Source: Candidatus Rokuibacteriota bacterium (GTDB lineage Bacteria; Methylomirabilota; Methylomirabilia; Rokubacteriales; CSP1-6). From it: DNA of 64,000 bases. Below are positions 25,837 through 36,917 of the stretch, piece by piece. The first letter of the stretch is position 1, and every line of letters begins with the position of its first letter. A model generated the notes under the pieces. The model saw nothing but the letters and a program-made list of their open reading frames with translations, did not search any database and was not told the origin of the DNA. The position numbers were made by a program, and so were the translations under genes. Location of the stretch: the NCBI GenBank assembly GCA_003220615.1, contig QHTB01000139.1:122777-186776 (forward strand). Direction: 5' to 3'.

Positions 25837-26166
25837 TCAGCGACCGAACGCCCGCTCCATCGAAAGCGGGATCTCGACGATGTCCTCGCCCTTGTAGGTC
25901 ACCACCGGAAACGTCCACCGGAGATTGATGTTGAGCTGGCGCTCGTCCGTCGTGACCACGACGTTGCGGTCCTGGATTCGCACGCCCGACTCAGCCGCGC
26001 TCTTGATGATGTAGTCGCGAACGGGGGCCGCGGCCGCCCGGCCGCGCTCCGTCACGGCGTCATCGACGATGCTCGCCATCGCGAAGTAGGACCAGATCGC
26101 CATCACACCGCAGTAGAACCCGTAGAAGAACGCGATGAAGAGGAGGGCGAGGACGACTGCCTTCAC
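25837..26166 (-). CDS. Small DUF4845-like membrane protein
   Basis: A 109-residue protein with an N-terminal helix (VVLALLFIAFFYGFYCGVMAIW) and a periplasmic domain ending in beta strands (RNVVVTTDERQLNINLRW, VTYKGEDIVEIPLSM). The pattern resembles DUF4845 proteins, whose role is not established. It starts with GTG overlapping the stop of the DtxR-family gene (GTGA), so it is the last gene of that leftward unit. Confidence 0.65.
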   Translation of the reverse strand: MKAVVLALLFIAFFYGFYCGVMAIWSYFAMASIVDDAVTERGRAAAAPVRDYIIKSAAESGVRIQDRNVVVTTDERQLNINLRWTFPVVTYKGEDIVEIPLSMERAFGR

Positions 26167-26864
26167 TCGATATACACCCAGATCTTTGCGGCGGCGGGCA
26201 GGCCAAGTGCGATGCGCTGGCCGTTGCTGGCGGCGGTGATGGTGCCGGCCCACGGCGCCACCTCGACGATCGTGAGCCGTCGCCCGGGCCGCACGTCGTT
26301 GCGCCAGAGGTGCTCGAGGAGCTTCTTGTCGGCCTCGGCTTCCTCGGTGATGCGCTCCACCACGACGGTGACGCCCTCCTTCGCCTGGGCGAGCGGGAAC
26401 GGCTCCACCTTGCGCGGCTTGGCCATGCCGGGAATGGGATTGCCGTGCGGGCACGTGCTGGGCATGCCCAGCATCTCGGCCAGCCGCTCTTCGACTCGCG
26501 GGGACAGCGCGTGCTCGAGGCGATGCGCTTCTTCGTGCGCGTCCGTCCAGTTCAGCCCGAGGGAATCCGTGAGCCAGCGCTCGAGCAGTCGGTGGCGTCG
26601 GGCCATGACCTCGGCGATCTCGCGCCCCTTCGGCGTGAGGATGAGCGCTTTGCCGGGGCCGACCTTGACGTAGCCACCACGCGACAGGCGCTGGATCGAT
26701 TCCGTCACCGCCGGCGCCGAGATTCCCATGTGCTTGGCGAGGCGCGCGCCGATCACGGGCTTACCGCTGGAGGCCAGATCGTAGATGGCGGCCAGGTAAT
26801 CCTGGACCGAGGCCGTCGTCGAGTTGTTGGGGGCGGTGTTCGCTCGCGTGGTCGTCTTCGCCAT
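26163..26864 (-). CDS. DtxR/MntR-family metal-dependent transcriptional regulator
   Basis: A 233-residue regulator. The N-terminal winged helix includes VQDYLAAIYDLASSGKPVIGARLAKHMGIS and APAVTESIQRLSRGGYV. The metal/dimerisation domain follows, with RRHRLLERWLTDSLGLNWTDAHEEAHRLEHALS and CPHGNPIPG, and then a C-terminal SH3/FeoA-like domain. Such proteins sense Fe2+ or Mn2+ and bind palindromic operators. The 24-bp palindrome upstream of the broken porin gene on the same strand is a possible target. No extra regulator is adjacent. Confidence 0.9.
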   Translation of the reverse strand: MAKTTTRANTAPNNSTTASVQDYLAAIYDLASSGKPVIGARLAKHMGISAPAVTESIQRLSRGGYVKVGPGKALILTPKGREIAEVMARRHRLLERWLTDSLGLNWTDAHEEAHRLEHALSPRVEERLAEMLGMPSTCPHGNPIPGMAKPRKVEPFPLAQAKEGVTVVVERITEEAEADKKLLEHLWRNDVRPGRRLTIVEVAPWAGTITAASNGQRIALGLPAAAKIWVYIE

Positions 26865-26900
26865 GTGGAGCGAGTATAGCGTGCCGCTACCCGTCGGTCA

Positions 26901-27404
26901 TCACGAGCCGTTCTCCTGGCCTGACAGGCACTCCCAACTGCTGACCACGAGCAGCACCAGATTGCCGGCGCCCTGGGCGATCCACGAGCCGAGCGCGAGC
27001 CAGGCGCACGAGGCCGCCCCGTAGCGCACCAGCCAGGGCGACATGAGATCACCGACGGTACCGACGAACGCCACCGTCAGCACGACCATCTTGAGCGTCT
27101 CCGGCGCCGACGTCGACACGAAGAGATGCGCGAGGATCAGAAAGACGATGGCCATCACGAACGCGTGGGCGTGGGTGACCTCGAGGAGTTGCGCGGCCGT
27201 CTTCGGAAAGACCATGACGTCGCCGCTCTCGCTCCCGCGATAGAACGTGGCGATCGCCGCCGGCGTCACGCCGATCCGTCCGATCTCGAACCCGAACTGC
27301 GTCGCGAATCCGATGGCGGTCAGCACCAGGAAGCCGCCGTAGACGAGGCGCAGGCGCCGTGGCGCACGCTTGAGTGAGAATCCTCCCTTCCCGAACTCTC
27401 GCAT
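26901..27404 (-). CDS. Four-helix membrane protein of the ApbE/FMN cluster
   Basis: A 167-residue protein, unrecognised by family. Four hydrophobic segments start with LVYGGFLVLTAIGFATQFGFEIG. The second contains TEVTHAHAF-like histidines (EVTHAHAFVMAIVFLILAHLF), positions that could bind haem or metal in the membrane. The start MREFGKGGFSLKRAPRR has a basic N-terminus; the ORF-track start lies 19 codons upstream inside the apbE gene region. It is 7 bp downstream of apbE, so it is co-transcribed with it. It might pass electrons to the flavoprotein, but this is inference. Confidence 0.65.
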   Translation of the reverse strand: MREFGKGGFSLKRAPRRLRLVYGGFLVLTAIGFATQFGFEIGRIGVTPAAIATFYRGSESGDVMVFPKTAAQLLEVTHAHAFVMAIVFLILAHLFVSTSAPETLKMVVLTVAFVGTVGDLMSPWLVRYGAASCAWLALGSWIAQGAGNLVLLVVSSWECLSGQENGS

Positions 27405-27411
27405 CGGCCGG

Positions 27412-28332
27412 TCAGTCGAGCTGACGCAACGGGAACCGCGGCGTCGTGAAGACGCCGGCACGGTCGACCCAGCAGGCGTCGAGGTTCAGACGCGCCGCCA
27501 GCGCGGCGACCGAGGAGCGCCCGAGAACGAGGAGCGCCGTGGACGCCGCCTCCGCGACCGTCGCCGAGCGGGCGAGGACGGTGACCTGAGCCATCACGCG
27601 CACCGGGCGCCCCGTTCGTGGATCGAGGACGTGGCCGACACGTCGCGATCCCGCCTTGAGCGTTTCGCCGAACGTGGCCGACGTCGAGCAGGCCCGGCCC
27701 TCGAGCGGGAATTCACCGACGACACCGCGGGCCGGGTGACGAAGCACGACCGTCCACCGGCCGCCCGGAGGACGGCCGATGGCGAGCAGGCTCGACTCCC
27801 CGAAGTTCAGCATGGCCGACCCGCACCGCTCGCGTCGCAGTCGAGCCGCGATGCGATCGAGCGCGAGACCTTTTCCGAGCCCCCCGAGGTCGATGGCCAT
27901 GCCCGCGCGTTCGAGGCTCACGCGCGAACCGGCGATGGTGATCCTCCGGCAGCCGACCAGACCAAGCGTCGCGCGGAGCCGTCGCGCGCTTGGCATTCGT
28001 CCCCGCGCCGACGCTCGACGCCACGCCTCGAACACCGGCGTGATCGTCGGATCGAAGGCGCCGTCGGTCGCGATCGAGAGCCTCCGCGCGAGCGCGAGAA
28101 CCCTGGCCAGCTCGGCAGAGACGATGCCTTCCGGATCGCCGGCCCGCGCGTTCAGCCGGCTGACGCCGGCATCGGGTCGATGCCGGCTCATGACGTCTTC
28201 ACAGACGCCCGCGGTCTCGAAAATCGTCGCGACGTGACGCGCGTGCACGTCGGACTCGCCGACCGGCAGGGTGGCGGCGCACAGCGTCCTCATACGCGGC
28301 CGAACGTACGTCCGAGTGGACGCGGCGGTCAC
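27412..28332 (-). CDS. apbE: FAD:protein FMN transferase (ApbE)
   Basis: A 306-residue flavin transferase that attaches FMN to Thr/Ser of partner proteins through a phosphoester bond. Family motifs are AIDLGGLGKGLALDRIA, AMLNFGESS and GHVLDPRTGRPV with the downstream VAEAASTALLVLG. There is no obvious lipobox or signal peptide, so the mature localisation is unclear. The GTG start overlaps the FMN-binding gene stop by 4 bp, matching the usual enzyme-substrate pairing. Confidence 0.92.
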   Translation of the reverse strand: MTAASTRTYVRPRMRTLCAATLPVGESDVHARHVATIFETAGVCEDVMSRHRPDAGVSRLNARAGDPEGIVSAELARVLALARRLSIATDGAFDPTITPVFEAWRRASARGRMPSARRLRATLGLVGCRRITIAGSRVSLERAGMAIDLGGLGKGLALDRIAARLRRERCGSAMLNFGESSLLAIGRPPGGRWTVVLRHPARGVVGEFPLEGRACSTSATFGETLKAGSRRVGHVLDPRTGRPVRVMAQVTVLARSATVAEAASTALLVLGRSSVAALAARLNLDACWVDRAGVFTTPRFPLRQLD

Positions 28333-28892
28333 GCGAGGGTGCCCGCGACCTTCAGCACGGCGATCGCCTTCCGGGCCGCGCGCCCGGTGGCCTCCACCGA
28401 CAACGTCGCTCCCGAGATGTTACGAACGTCCCGGTACGGCACGAGCGGATCGGCGAGCGTCTTGCGCGCATACTGCTTCAGAAAGCGGCGCTCCCGGACT
28501 TCACCCCCGTAGGCCTCGCGGTAGGCAAGCACGGCGAGATCGTGCACCGCTCCCGCTGGCGTGATGCCGACGGCAAACGTGATCGGTCGATGTTTGCCGA
28601 TCTCCTCGACGACCACGACGTAGCCGGTGACCGCTTGATCACACGTGACCGTGAAGATGCGGTACGCCGGCTCCCACAGGCTCGGGGGACGTCCGAGAAG
28701 ATCGCGAATCTTGTGCTGCATGACCGGTGTGGCGACTTCGGTCCGCTCGGTGACCGAAGTCGCCTCGGGAAACAGGTGCCGAGGCGTCTCCTCGGGCTTC
28801 AGAAAGACCCCTTCCTGCGCCGCGAGGCCGGCCGGTCCGAGCACCAGCTAGGCACCCGCCGCGCCGCCCAGGAACCGACGCCGAGAGATCAT
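28329..28892 (-). pseudogene. FMN-binding domain protein with amber codon in Tat signal
   Basis: The coding frame from ATG 28892 reads MISRRRFLGGAAGA, then TAG at 28850-28848, then LVLGPAGLAAQEGVFL and a complete FMN-binding domain. ISGATLSVEATG contains the SGAT motif whose Thr is the ApbE target. Before the stop stands a clear twin-arginine signal (SRRRFLG), so the amber codon splits the signal peptide. Internal GTG initiation at 28844 would give a 171-aa protein without the RR motif. It is a recent pseudogene, a sequencing error or a readthrough case. It follows the porin gene by 1 bp. Confidence 0.7.
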
Positions 28893-28893
28893 G

Positions 28894-30374
28894 CTAAAAG
28901 CCAAAGGCCACGCCGAACAGGAACGCGTTCGCGGTGTCCTCGGTACGCTGGGCGGGCAGGAAGTTCGTGACGGCAGCCAGGCTCTTGTTCTTGTTGGTCC
29001 ACGTGCGCTCGAACGCGAGCTGGAAGACGACGAGCGGCACCGGGCGATAGGCCAGGCCGAGCGTGGCGCGGTCCACGAAGCGATTCTCCTGAGTGGGCGT
29101 CGTGAGCTCGCCGCCGGTGAAGTCCGCTTGTTGAACGAGCCCGTCCAACCAGACCTGTTCCATCCGGGTCGTAGCTATGAACTGAGGGTTGTCGAACTTC
29201 CAGCCAAAGATCGAGTTCCGCAGAAAGTCGGGAAAGAAGCGGTACCGGAGGTCCAGCCAATACCCCTGCTTGGTCGAGGCCAGACCGGCCAGCTCGAAGT
29301 CGACCACCGTGTTCAGGGGCGCCGTGCCGTCCTCGAGCTGGCGCTCGAGGACGGCGTTGGCAAATCCTCGGGCGACCCGTGTGATCCCGTTGTACTTCGT
29401 CACGATGTACTCGCCCTCGACCTCGAACGGCCCGAAGGTCGCCTTGCCATCGACACCGACGCCCCAGAGCGCCTCCGAAGGCAGGAAGTCCGGCGTGTAG
29501 CGGCCGTAGTACACGGAGGTGGCGATCTCGGTCTCGAGGGTGGGGCTCCAGGCCAGCCGGAAGACTCCAGCCTTGTCACGCTTGAAGTCGAGGTTTGCGG
29601 TGCCTCGCCGTGGCTGGATCTCGACCTCCGTCTCCAGCTCCCCGCTTGCGCGGGCGACCGTCTCCAGGGTGGAGTCGAGGGTGACGCGGTTCATGGCGTA
29701 CACCTGATAGCTGAACTTCCCGAAGCGCTGGGTGGGAATGTCGCCCTGGAAGCCCATCCCGACCTCCGACCAGGCGGACTTGACGGGGAGCACGGGCACG
29801 CCGCGGTCGACGAGGGAGCGGCGAGGCAGATCCCAGCGGTTGTCGTCGTGGTTGATGTTGAAGCGGCCGAGCGGCACCAGCATCATGCCGGCCCGGAAGC
29901 GCACCCAGTCGGCCAGGGCGAACTGCATCCAGGCCTGCTCGAGCGACACCTCGGACTTGTCACTGCCCTCGATCGACTGCGAGAAGCCGCGCAGGCCCCC
30001 CTCGACGGGCTGGCGTCGCTCGACCTCCAGCTCGGTCAAGAACGTGAACGTGTCGCTGAACTTGTTGAGGTCGTTCGCCTCGAACCGCGTCGAGCCGTAG
30101 CCCCCGAGCTTGAAATCGCTGAGCCAGGGCGGGCGCGATACCAGCGGCGGGGCTGCCGGGACGGTGGTCACCTGCGCCACCGGCTGAACCGCGGCCGGGA
30201 GCGGCGGGGGGGCCTGAGTCACCGGGGCCTGGGTCTTATTCTGTGCTCCAGCTGTTTCTTGAGATCGTTCACCTGCTCTTGCAGCGCCTTCAGCTTTTGC
30301 TCGATCTCCTCGGCTGACGCCGCCCAGGCCCGACCGGGCCAGGACACCGCCTGCGTCACGACGAGGAACACCAC
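28894..30374 (-). pseudogene. Outer-membrane porin with a frameshift near the N-terminus
   Basis: The long frame encodes a beta-barrel of about 420 residues (LSDFKLGGYGSTRFEAND... to the C-terminal Phe of FLFGVAFGF), of the DcaP/OprP-like porin type. The signal peptide (FLVVTQAVSWPGRAWA) and the coiled-coil segment EEIEQKLKALQEQVNDLKKQLE are in another frame. The switch falls within CTGGAGCACAGAATAAG around 30235-30245; adding one base would restore KKQLEAQNKTQ. No ATG starts the signal peptide; a GTG near 30374 is the best candidate. It is either a frameshift pseudogene or an assembly/sequencing indel. Confidence 0.7.
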
Positions 30375-30401
30375 CAGAACGCAATGTCGCGAGCGGAGGT
30401 G

Positions 30402-30425
30402 AGGTATTCCTAATACTTAATACCT
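30402..30425. promoter_or_regulatory. 24-bp palindrome, candidate operator upstream of the porin-FMN-apbE-dtxR genes
   Basis: AGGTATT-cctaatactt-AATACCT has perfect 7-bp arms in an AT-rich island. A TTGACA -35 box for the leftward genes abuts it (30425-30430), so the palindrome covers the spacer and -10 region. A DtxR-family regulator is encoded downstream in the same orientation and is the most obvious candidate binder (inference). Confidence 0.55.
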
Positions 30426-30477
30426 GTCAAGCTTAAATATGAATACTCGTGGCACCTATCGTCCGGAGCCCACCTGA

Positions 30478-33404
<2,927 letters not shown>

Positions 33405-33408
<4 letters not shown>

Positions 33409-34046
33409 AGCCGCGCGGAGGCGTCGCGCTCCTGCTCGTCCTGGTCATCGCAACCTCGGCGTCGGCGAAGATGTCGCGGGATGCCGCGTTGCAGGCCCTC
33501 GGTCAGGGGGATCCCGAGGCACGCCGCCAGGCCGTCACCGCGCTGGGCGCGATGGGCACGTTCGACGACGTGCCGAAGTTAGCCGCGGCGCTGCGTGACT
33601 CCGACCCGCTCGTGCGGCGACTCACCGAGCGCGCGCTGTGGGAGGTGTGGAGCCGCTCCGGCGACCGTGACATCGATCGACTCTTCGCGGTCGGCGTCGA
33701 GCAGATGAACGACCAGCAAGGCGCCGCCGCCGTCCAGACCTTCAGCGAGATCATTCGCCGCAAGCCCGAGTTCGCCGAGGGCTGGAACAAGCGCGCCACC
33801 GTCTATTACGTGCTCGGCGAGTACGCCAAGTCGCTGGCCGACTGCGACGAGGTCATGAAGCGCAACCCCTACCACTTCGGCGCGCTGAGCGGCTACGGCA
33901 TGATCTACATGGAGCTGAACGAGCCGGCGCGCGCCCTGACCTATTTCGAGCGCGCGCTGGCCGTCAACCCCAACCTCGAGTCGGTGGCGGAGGCCGTCCA
34001 GATGCTGCGCCGGCTGCTCATCCAGCAGCGCCGTGACGCCGTCTGA
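33405..34046 (+). CDS. Secreted HEAT-repeat/TPR protein
   Basis: A 213-residue protein with a signal peptide (VALLLVLVIATSASA). A HEAT-like part follows (DPEARRQAVTALGAMGTFDDVPKLAAALRDSDPLVRRL), then two to three TPR units (AAAVQTFSEIIRRKPEFAEGWNKRATVYYVLGEYAKSLADCDEVMKRNP, ARALTYFERALAVNPNL, quoted as separate short blocks of one array). It is a likely periplasmic protein-interaction scaffold. GTG start overlapping the Kelch gene stop. Confidence 0.75.
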
Positions 34047-34137
34047 GATGAGCCGGGTCGTCCGCGACCCCGGCTCGTCCTCGTCCTGACTCTCGAACCC
34101 AACGGGCGTCTCCGGACGCCATCACCAGGAGGTCGAC

Positions 34138-34815
34138 GTGATCGACGCGCTCCGGAAGATCTCGAGTCCGAGCATCGCCAACGCCATCGAGACGTTCAAC
34201 GTGCGGCCTCGCAACCAGGGCTTCATGTCGTCCGAGATCCGCTGTCTCTTCCCGGAATTGGGGCCTCTGGTCGGCCACGCCGTCACCGCGGTCATCCGGG
34301 CCGAGCCGCAGCCGCTCGAGGGCCATCGCTCGAGCACGTTCGGGTGGTGGGACTACGTGCTCTCGATCCCGGCCCCGCGGGCGATCGTCGTCCACGACCT
34401 CGACGAGCCGCGCGGCCAGGGCGCCCAGTGGGGCGAGGTCCAGGCCAACATCCACAAGGCGCTCGGCGCCGTCGGCACCATCACCGACGGCTCGGTCCGT
34501 GACCTCGACGAAGTGCGGGCCCTCGGATTCCAGTTCGCCGCGGCCCACGTCTCGGTCTCGCACGCCTACGTCCACATGGTTGATTTCGGGCTGCCCGTGA
34601 AGCTCGGTGGCCTCTGGGTGAAGCCGGGCGACCTGATCCACTGTGATCAGCACGGCGCCGTGACCATCCCGCCCGATCTCGTGCCGAAGGTCGCCGACGC
34701 CGTGCGGCGCGTCGAGGCCGACGAGCGGAAGATCATCGAGGTGTGCCAGTCACGCGAATTCTCGGCCGACAAGCTGAAGGAGCTCTACAAGCAGATCCGT
34801 CCCGGCACCTACTGA
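34138..34815 (+). CDS. RraA-like / HMG aldolase family protein
   Basis: A 225-residue protein of the RraA/4-hydroxy-4-methyl-2-oxoglutarate aldolase superfamily. GEVQANIHKALGAVGTITDG and SVRDLDEVRALGF hold the conserved Gly-rich loop and the Asp/Arg of the active site. KPGDLIHCDQHGAV is also typical. It could be an oxaloacetate decarboxylase or aldolase; RNase E inhibition is limited to true RraA. A strong AGGAGG precedes the GTG start. Confidence 0.8.
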   Translation: MIDALRKISSPSIANAIETFNVRPRNQGFMSSEIRCLFPELGPLVGHAVTAVIRAEPQPLEGHRSSTFGWWDYVLSIPAPRAIVVHDLDEPRGQGAQWGEVQANIHKALGAVGTITDGSVRDLDEVRALGFQFAAAHVSVSHAYVHMVDFGLPVKLGGLWVKPGDLIHCDQHGAVTIPPDLVPKVADAVRRVEADERKIIEVCQSREFSADKLKELYKQIRPGTY

Positions 34816-34863
34816 ACCGCGGCCGTCACGGTCGGCCGTATCCGGTGTTGATACACTGAGCGC

Positions 34864-35286
34864 ATGGAAATTCGCCACGCACTGTCATCGGATCTCAATG
34901 CCGTGATGGACGTGGCGACGACGGTCCTGGGCCCTCAACGGGCGGGCCCGATGATCCGCTCGCACGTCGAGCGCCACCACCTGCTGGTCGCCAACGAGGG
35001 CGACGAGGTGGTCGGCGTCGTGGCGTACCGCACCGACTGGTTCCAGTGCACGATGGTGTCACTGGTCTGCGTGACCGAGCGCTACCGCCGGCGCGGCGTC
35101 GCGCGGGCGCTCGTCAAGGCGGTGGAGCAGATGTCGCCCAGCCCGCGCCTCTACGCCTCGGTCGAGGAAACGAACGCCGTGGCCATCCGCATGCTCTCCG
35201 CCCTCGGCTTTGCCCCGTCGGGCCACATCGACAACCTGCCCCAGGGCTATCGCGAGCTGCTGTTCTACAAGCGCCTGCACCCGTAA
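34864..35286 (+). CDS. GNAT-family N-acetyltransferase
   Basis: A 140-residue GNAT enzyme. Acetyl-CoA motif A is CVTERYRRRGVARALVKAVE, preceded by the beta-4 strand CTMVSLVCV and followed by LYASVEETNAVAIRMLSALGF. The whole ORF fits one GNAT domain. The substrate cannot be predicted. The start ATG is 48 bp after the RraA-like gene; a TACACT -10-like box lies in this gap. Confidence 0.85.
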   Translation: MEIRHALSSDLNAVMDVATTVLGPQRAGPMIRSHVERHHLLVANEGDEVVGVVAYRTDWFQCTMVSLVCVTERYRRRGVARALVKAVEQMSPSPRLYASVEETNAVAIRMLSALGFAPSGHIDNLPQGYRELLFYKRLHP

Positions 35287-35308
35287 TCCGGGTTTCGCGC
35301 GACGTCCC

Positions 35309-35373
35309 GTGGTCGGAGAAGTTTACGCCTCTGGAAGTTTACGCCTCGAGTGGTCGGAAGAACTTACGTCTCT
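35309..35373. repeat. Short degenerate tandem repeat
   Basis: Three copies related to GGAAGTTTACGCCTC occur in a row. The first and third share the longer form GTGGTCGGA followed by a diverged ACGCCTCT/ACGTCTCT end, spaced 41 bp apart. It lies in the 184-bp gap between the GNAT and secreted-protein genes, which otherwise shows nothing recognised. Confidence 0.45.
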
Positions 35374-35470
35374 GACGGTCGCGACGCCTTCCGGTGCGCG
35401 AACGCCCGTCAAACCGCGGCTCTGCGCATGCGGTAAGCCTTTTGCAATACATCGCCTCGGGGGCACGGCA

Positions 35471-35926
35471 ATGGGGCGATTCAAGACAACACATGAGATT
35501 CGACGGCTGATCGTGGCCGTCATGTTCGCTGTCACGGTGACGGCACCGCACGCTGTCCACGCTGGACCGTGGGTGCTGTGGGTGCACACCTTCGATCCGC
35601 TCACTTTCCCAACCGGACAATGGCAGGTCGTCGAAGAACACGAGCGGCTGACCGATTGCCGCGAGAGCGTCTCGGCCAACGCGCAAGCCAAGCGCGAGAG
35701 CTACCTCAGCGTCCGGGGGAACGCGGCCTACGACGTCGTCAGCAACGGTGCGCCGTGGGATCCCAAGCGCCCCTCGCTGACCGCCGAACAAGCCCGTGAC
35801 GAAGCGCGTCGGGACACCGACGCACGGATCACGGTGCGCGACGGCTATGTCGAGATGAAGCTGAAGGCAGGGAAACGGCTGGTTTTCGACTACGTCTGTC
35901 TCCCCGACACGGTGAAAGCCCAGTAA
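35471..35926 (+). CDS. Secreted hypothetical protein
   Basis: A 151-residue protein with an N-terminal signal (LIVAVMFAVTVTAPHAVHA) and a soluble remainder including WVLWVHTFDPLTFPTGQW and the C-terminal FDYVCLPDTVKAQ, with two Cys that could pair. No family is recognised. The start MGRFKTTHEIRR was chosen because the hydrophobic signal follows it; the track extends the frame 87 codons upstream without support. Confidence 0.55.
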   Translation: MGRFKTTHEIRRLIVAVMFAVTVTAPHAVHAGPWVLWVHTFDPLTFPTGQWQVVEEHERLTDCRESVSANAQAKRESYLSVRGNAAYDVVSNGAPWDPKRPSLTAEQARDEARRDTDARITVRDGYVEMKLKAGKRLVFDYVCLPDTVKAQ

Positions 35927-36078
35927 CACAACCCGTCCGCCTCACCACGAGCAGCGCCCCCCGGCCGCCCGCCGCGGACCGTCGCAACCAGTCGTGAGAG
36001 AATTGCTTCGAATGACCGGAGCACCTGCTCGCCGGGTGACGACGCCCCGAGCTTCCCGACGAGCGACCGGAGGATCCC

Positions 36079-36540
36079 GTGACACCGAAAGACGACCTGC
36101 TGACTCAAGCCGCCCGAGACTACAAGGCCTTCCATGACACGCTCCGCGGGCTCAACGAAGAGCACATGACGGAGGTCTGGCTGGGCACGTGGAGCGTCAA
36201 GGACATCGTCGCCCACATGGCGGGATGGCACCGTGAGATGGCGCCGGCGCTGGAGCGCCTGGCCCGGGGCGAGAAGCCGATCCCCGAGGGTGTCGGTTAC
36301 GACGACGTCGATGAGTGGAACGCGCGGTTCACGGCGGCGGCCAAGGACACCAGCGTGGCGGACGTGCTGCTCGAGTTCGACAAATCGCACGAGGAGTTCA
36401 TGCTGGCCGCCGACCGCGTGGCGCCCGAGCGCTGGCAACCCGGCAAGACGACGTGGAAGATCGTGGACAACAATTCGGCCCACCACTACCGCGAGCACGC
36501 CGAGCAGATCCTGGCCTGGCGCACCGAGCGCGGGATCTGA
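36079..36540 (+). CDS. DinB-like / ClbS-DfsB four-helix protein
   Basis: A 153-residue helical protein. WLGTWSVKDIVAHMAGWHREM and NSAHHYREHAEQILAW carry the His residues that typically form a divalent-metal site in the DinB/ClbS superfamily. Known members include thiol-dependent S-transferases and ClbS-type DNA-protecting hydrolases; the activity here is unknown. GGAGG precedes the GTG start by 7 bp. Confidence 0.75.
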   Translation: MTPKDDLLTQAARDYKAFHDTLRGLNEEHMTEVWLGTWSVKDIVAHMAGWHREMAPALERLARGEKPIPEGVGYDDVDEWNARFTAAAKDTSVADVLLEFDKSHEEFMLAADRVAPERWQPGKTTWKIVDNNSAHHYREHAEQILAWRTERGI

Positions 36541-36552
36541 GGCCAGCGCGGA

Positions 36553-36909
36553 TCAGGGCTTCAGCGCGGCGACGGTGGCTTCGACCAGCTCGTTGGGCGT
36601 GAAGGGCTTGAAGAGCAGGCCATTGACGCGGACCTCGGTCGCCTCGGCAACGACCTCGGCGGTGCCGTGGCCAGTGATCATCACCACGCGCTGCTCGGGC
36701 CGAGCGGCGCGAACCCGTCGGACCACCTCGACGCCGTTGAGGCCGGGCATCTTGTAGTCCACCACGAGGAGATCGGCCGGCGAGGCGAGCAGTCGCGCCA
36801 CCGCGTCCTCGCCGCGCGTGAAACCCTCCACCGTGTGGCCCTGCAGCTCCAGCACCTTCATGCAAAGCTGCATGATCGGTTTTTCGTCGTCCACGATCAC
36901 GACGTTCAC
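36553..36909 (-). CDS. Stand-alone response-regulator receiver
   Basis: A 118-residue CheY-like receiver domain with no output domain. The acidic pair is in VIVDDEKP, the phosphoryl-accepting Asp in LLVVDYKMPGLNG, the Thr in MITGHG and the Lys in FKPFTP. No histidine kinase is adjacent. It follows cimA by 8 bp on the same strand, so the two are probably co-transcribed although functionally unrelated. It starts with GTG. Confidence 0.9.
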   Translation of the reverse strand: MNVVIVDDEKPIMQLCMKVLELQGHTVEGFTRGEDAVARLLASPADLLVVDYKMPGLNGVEVVRRVRAARPEQRVVMITGHGTAEVVAEATEVRVNGLLFKPFTPNELVEATVAALKP

Positions 36910-36917
36910 GCGGAAGG

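Noticed and set aside
30230-30250. Programmed ribosomal frameshift in the porin gene
   Set aside because: No slippery heptamer or downstream pseudoknot was seen, and a one-base deletion explains it more simply.
28891-30402. 503-aa plus-strand ORF opposite the porin
   Set aside because: Antisense shadow of the beta-barrel gene, biased composition with no family signal.
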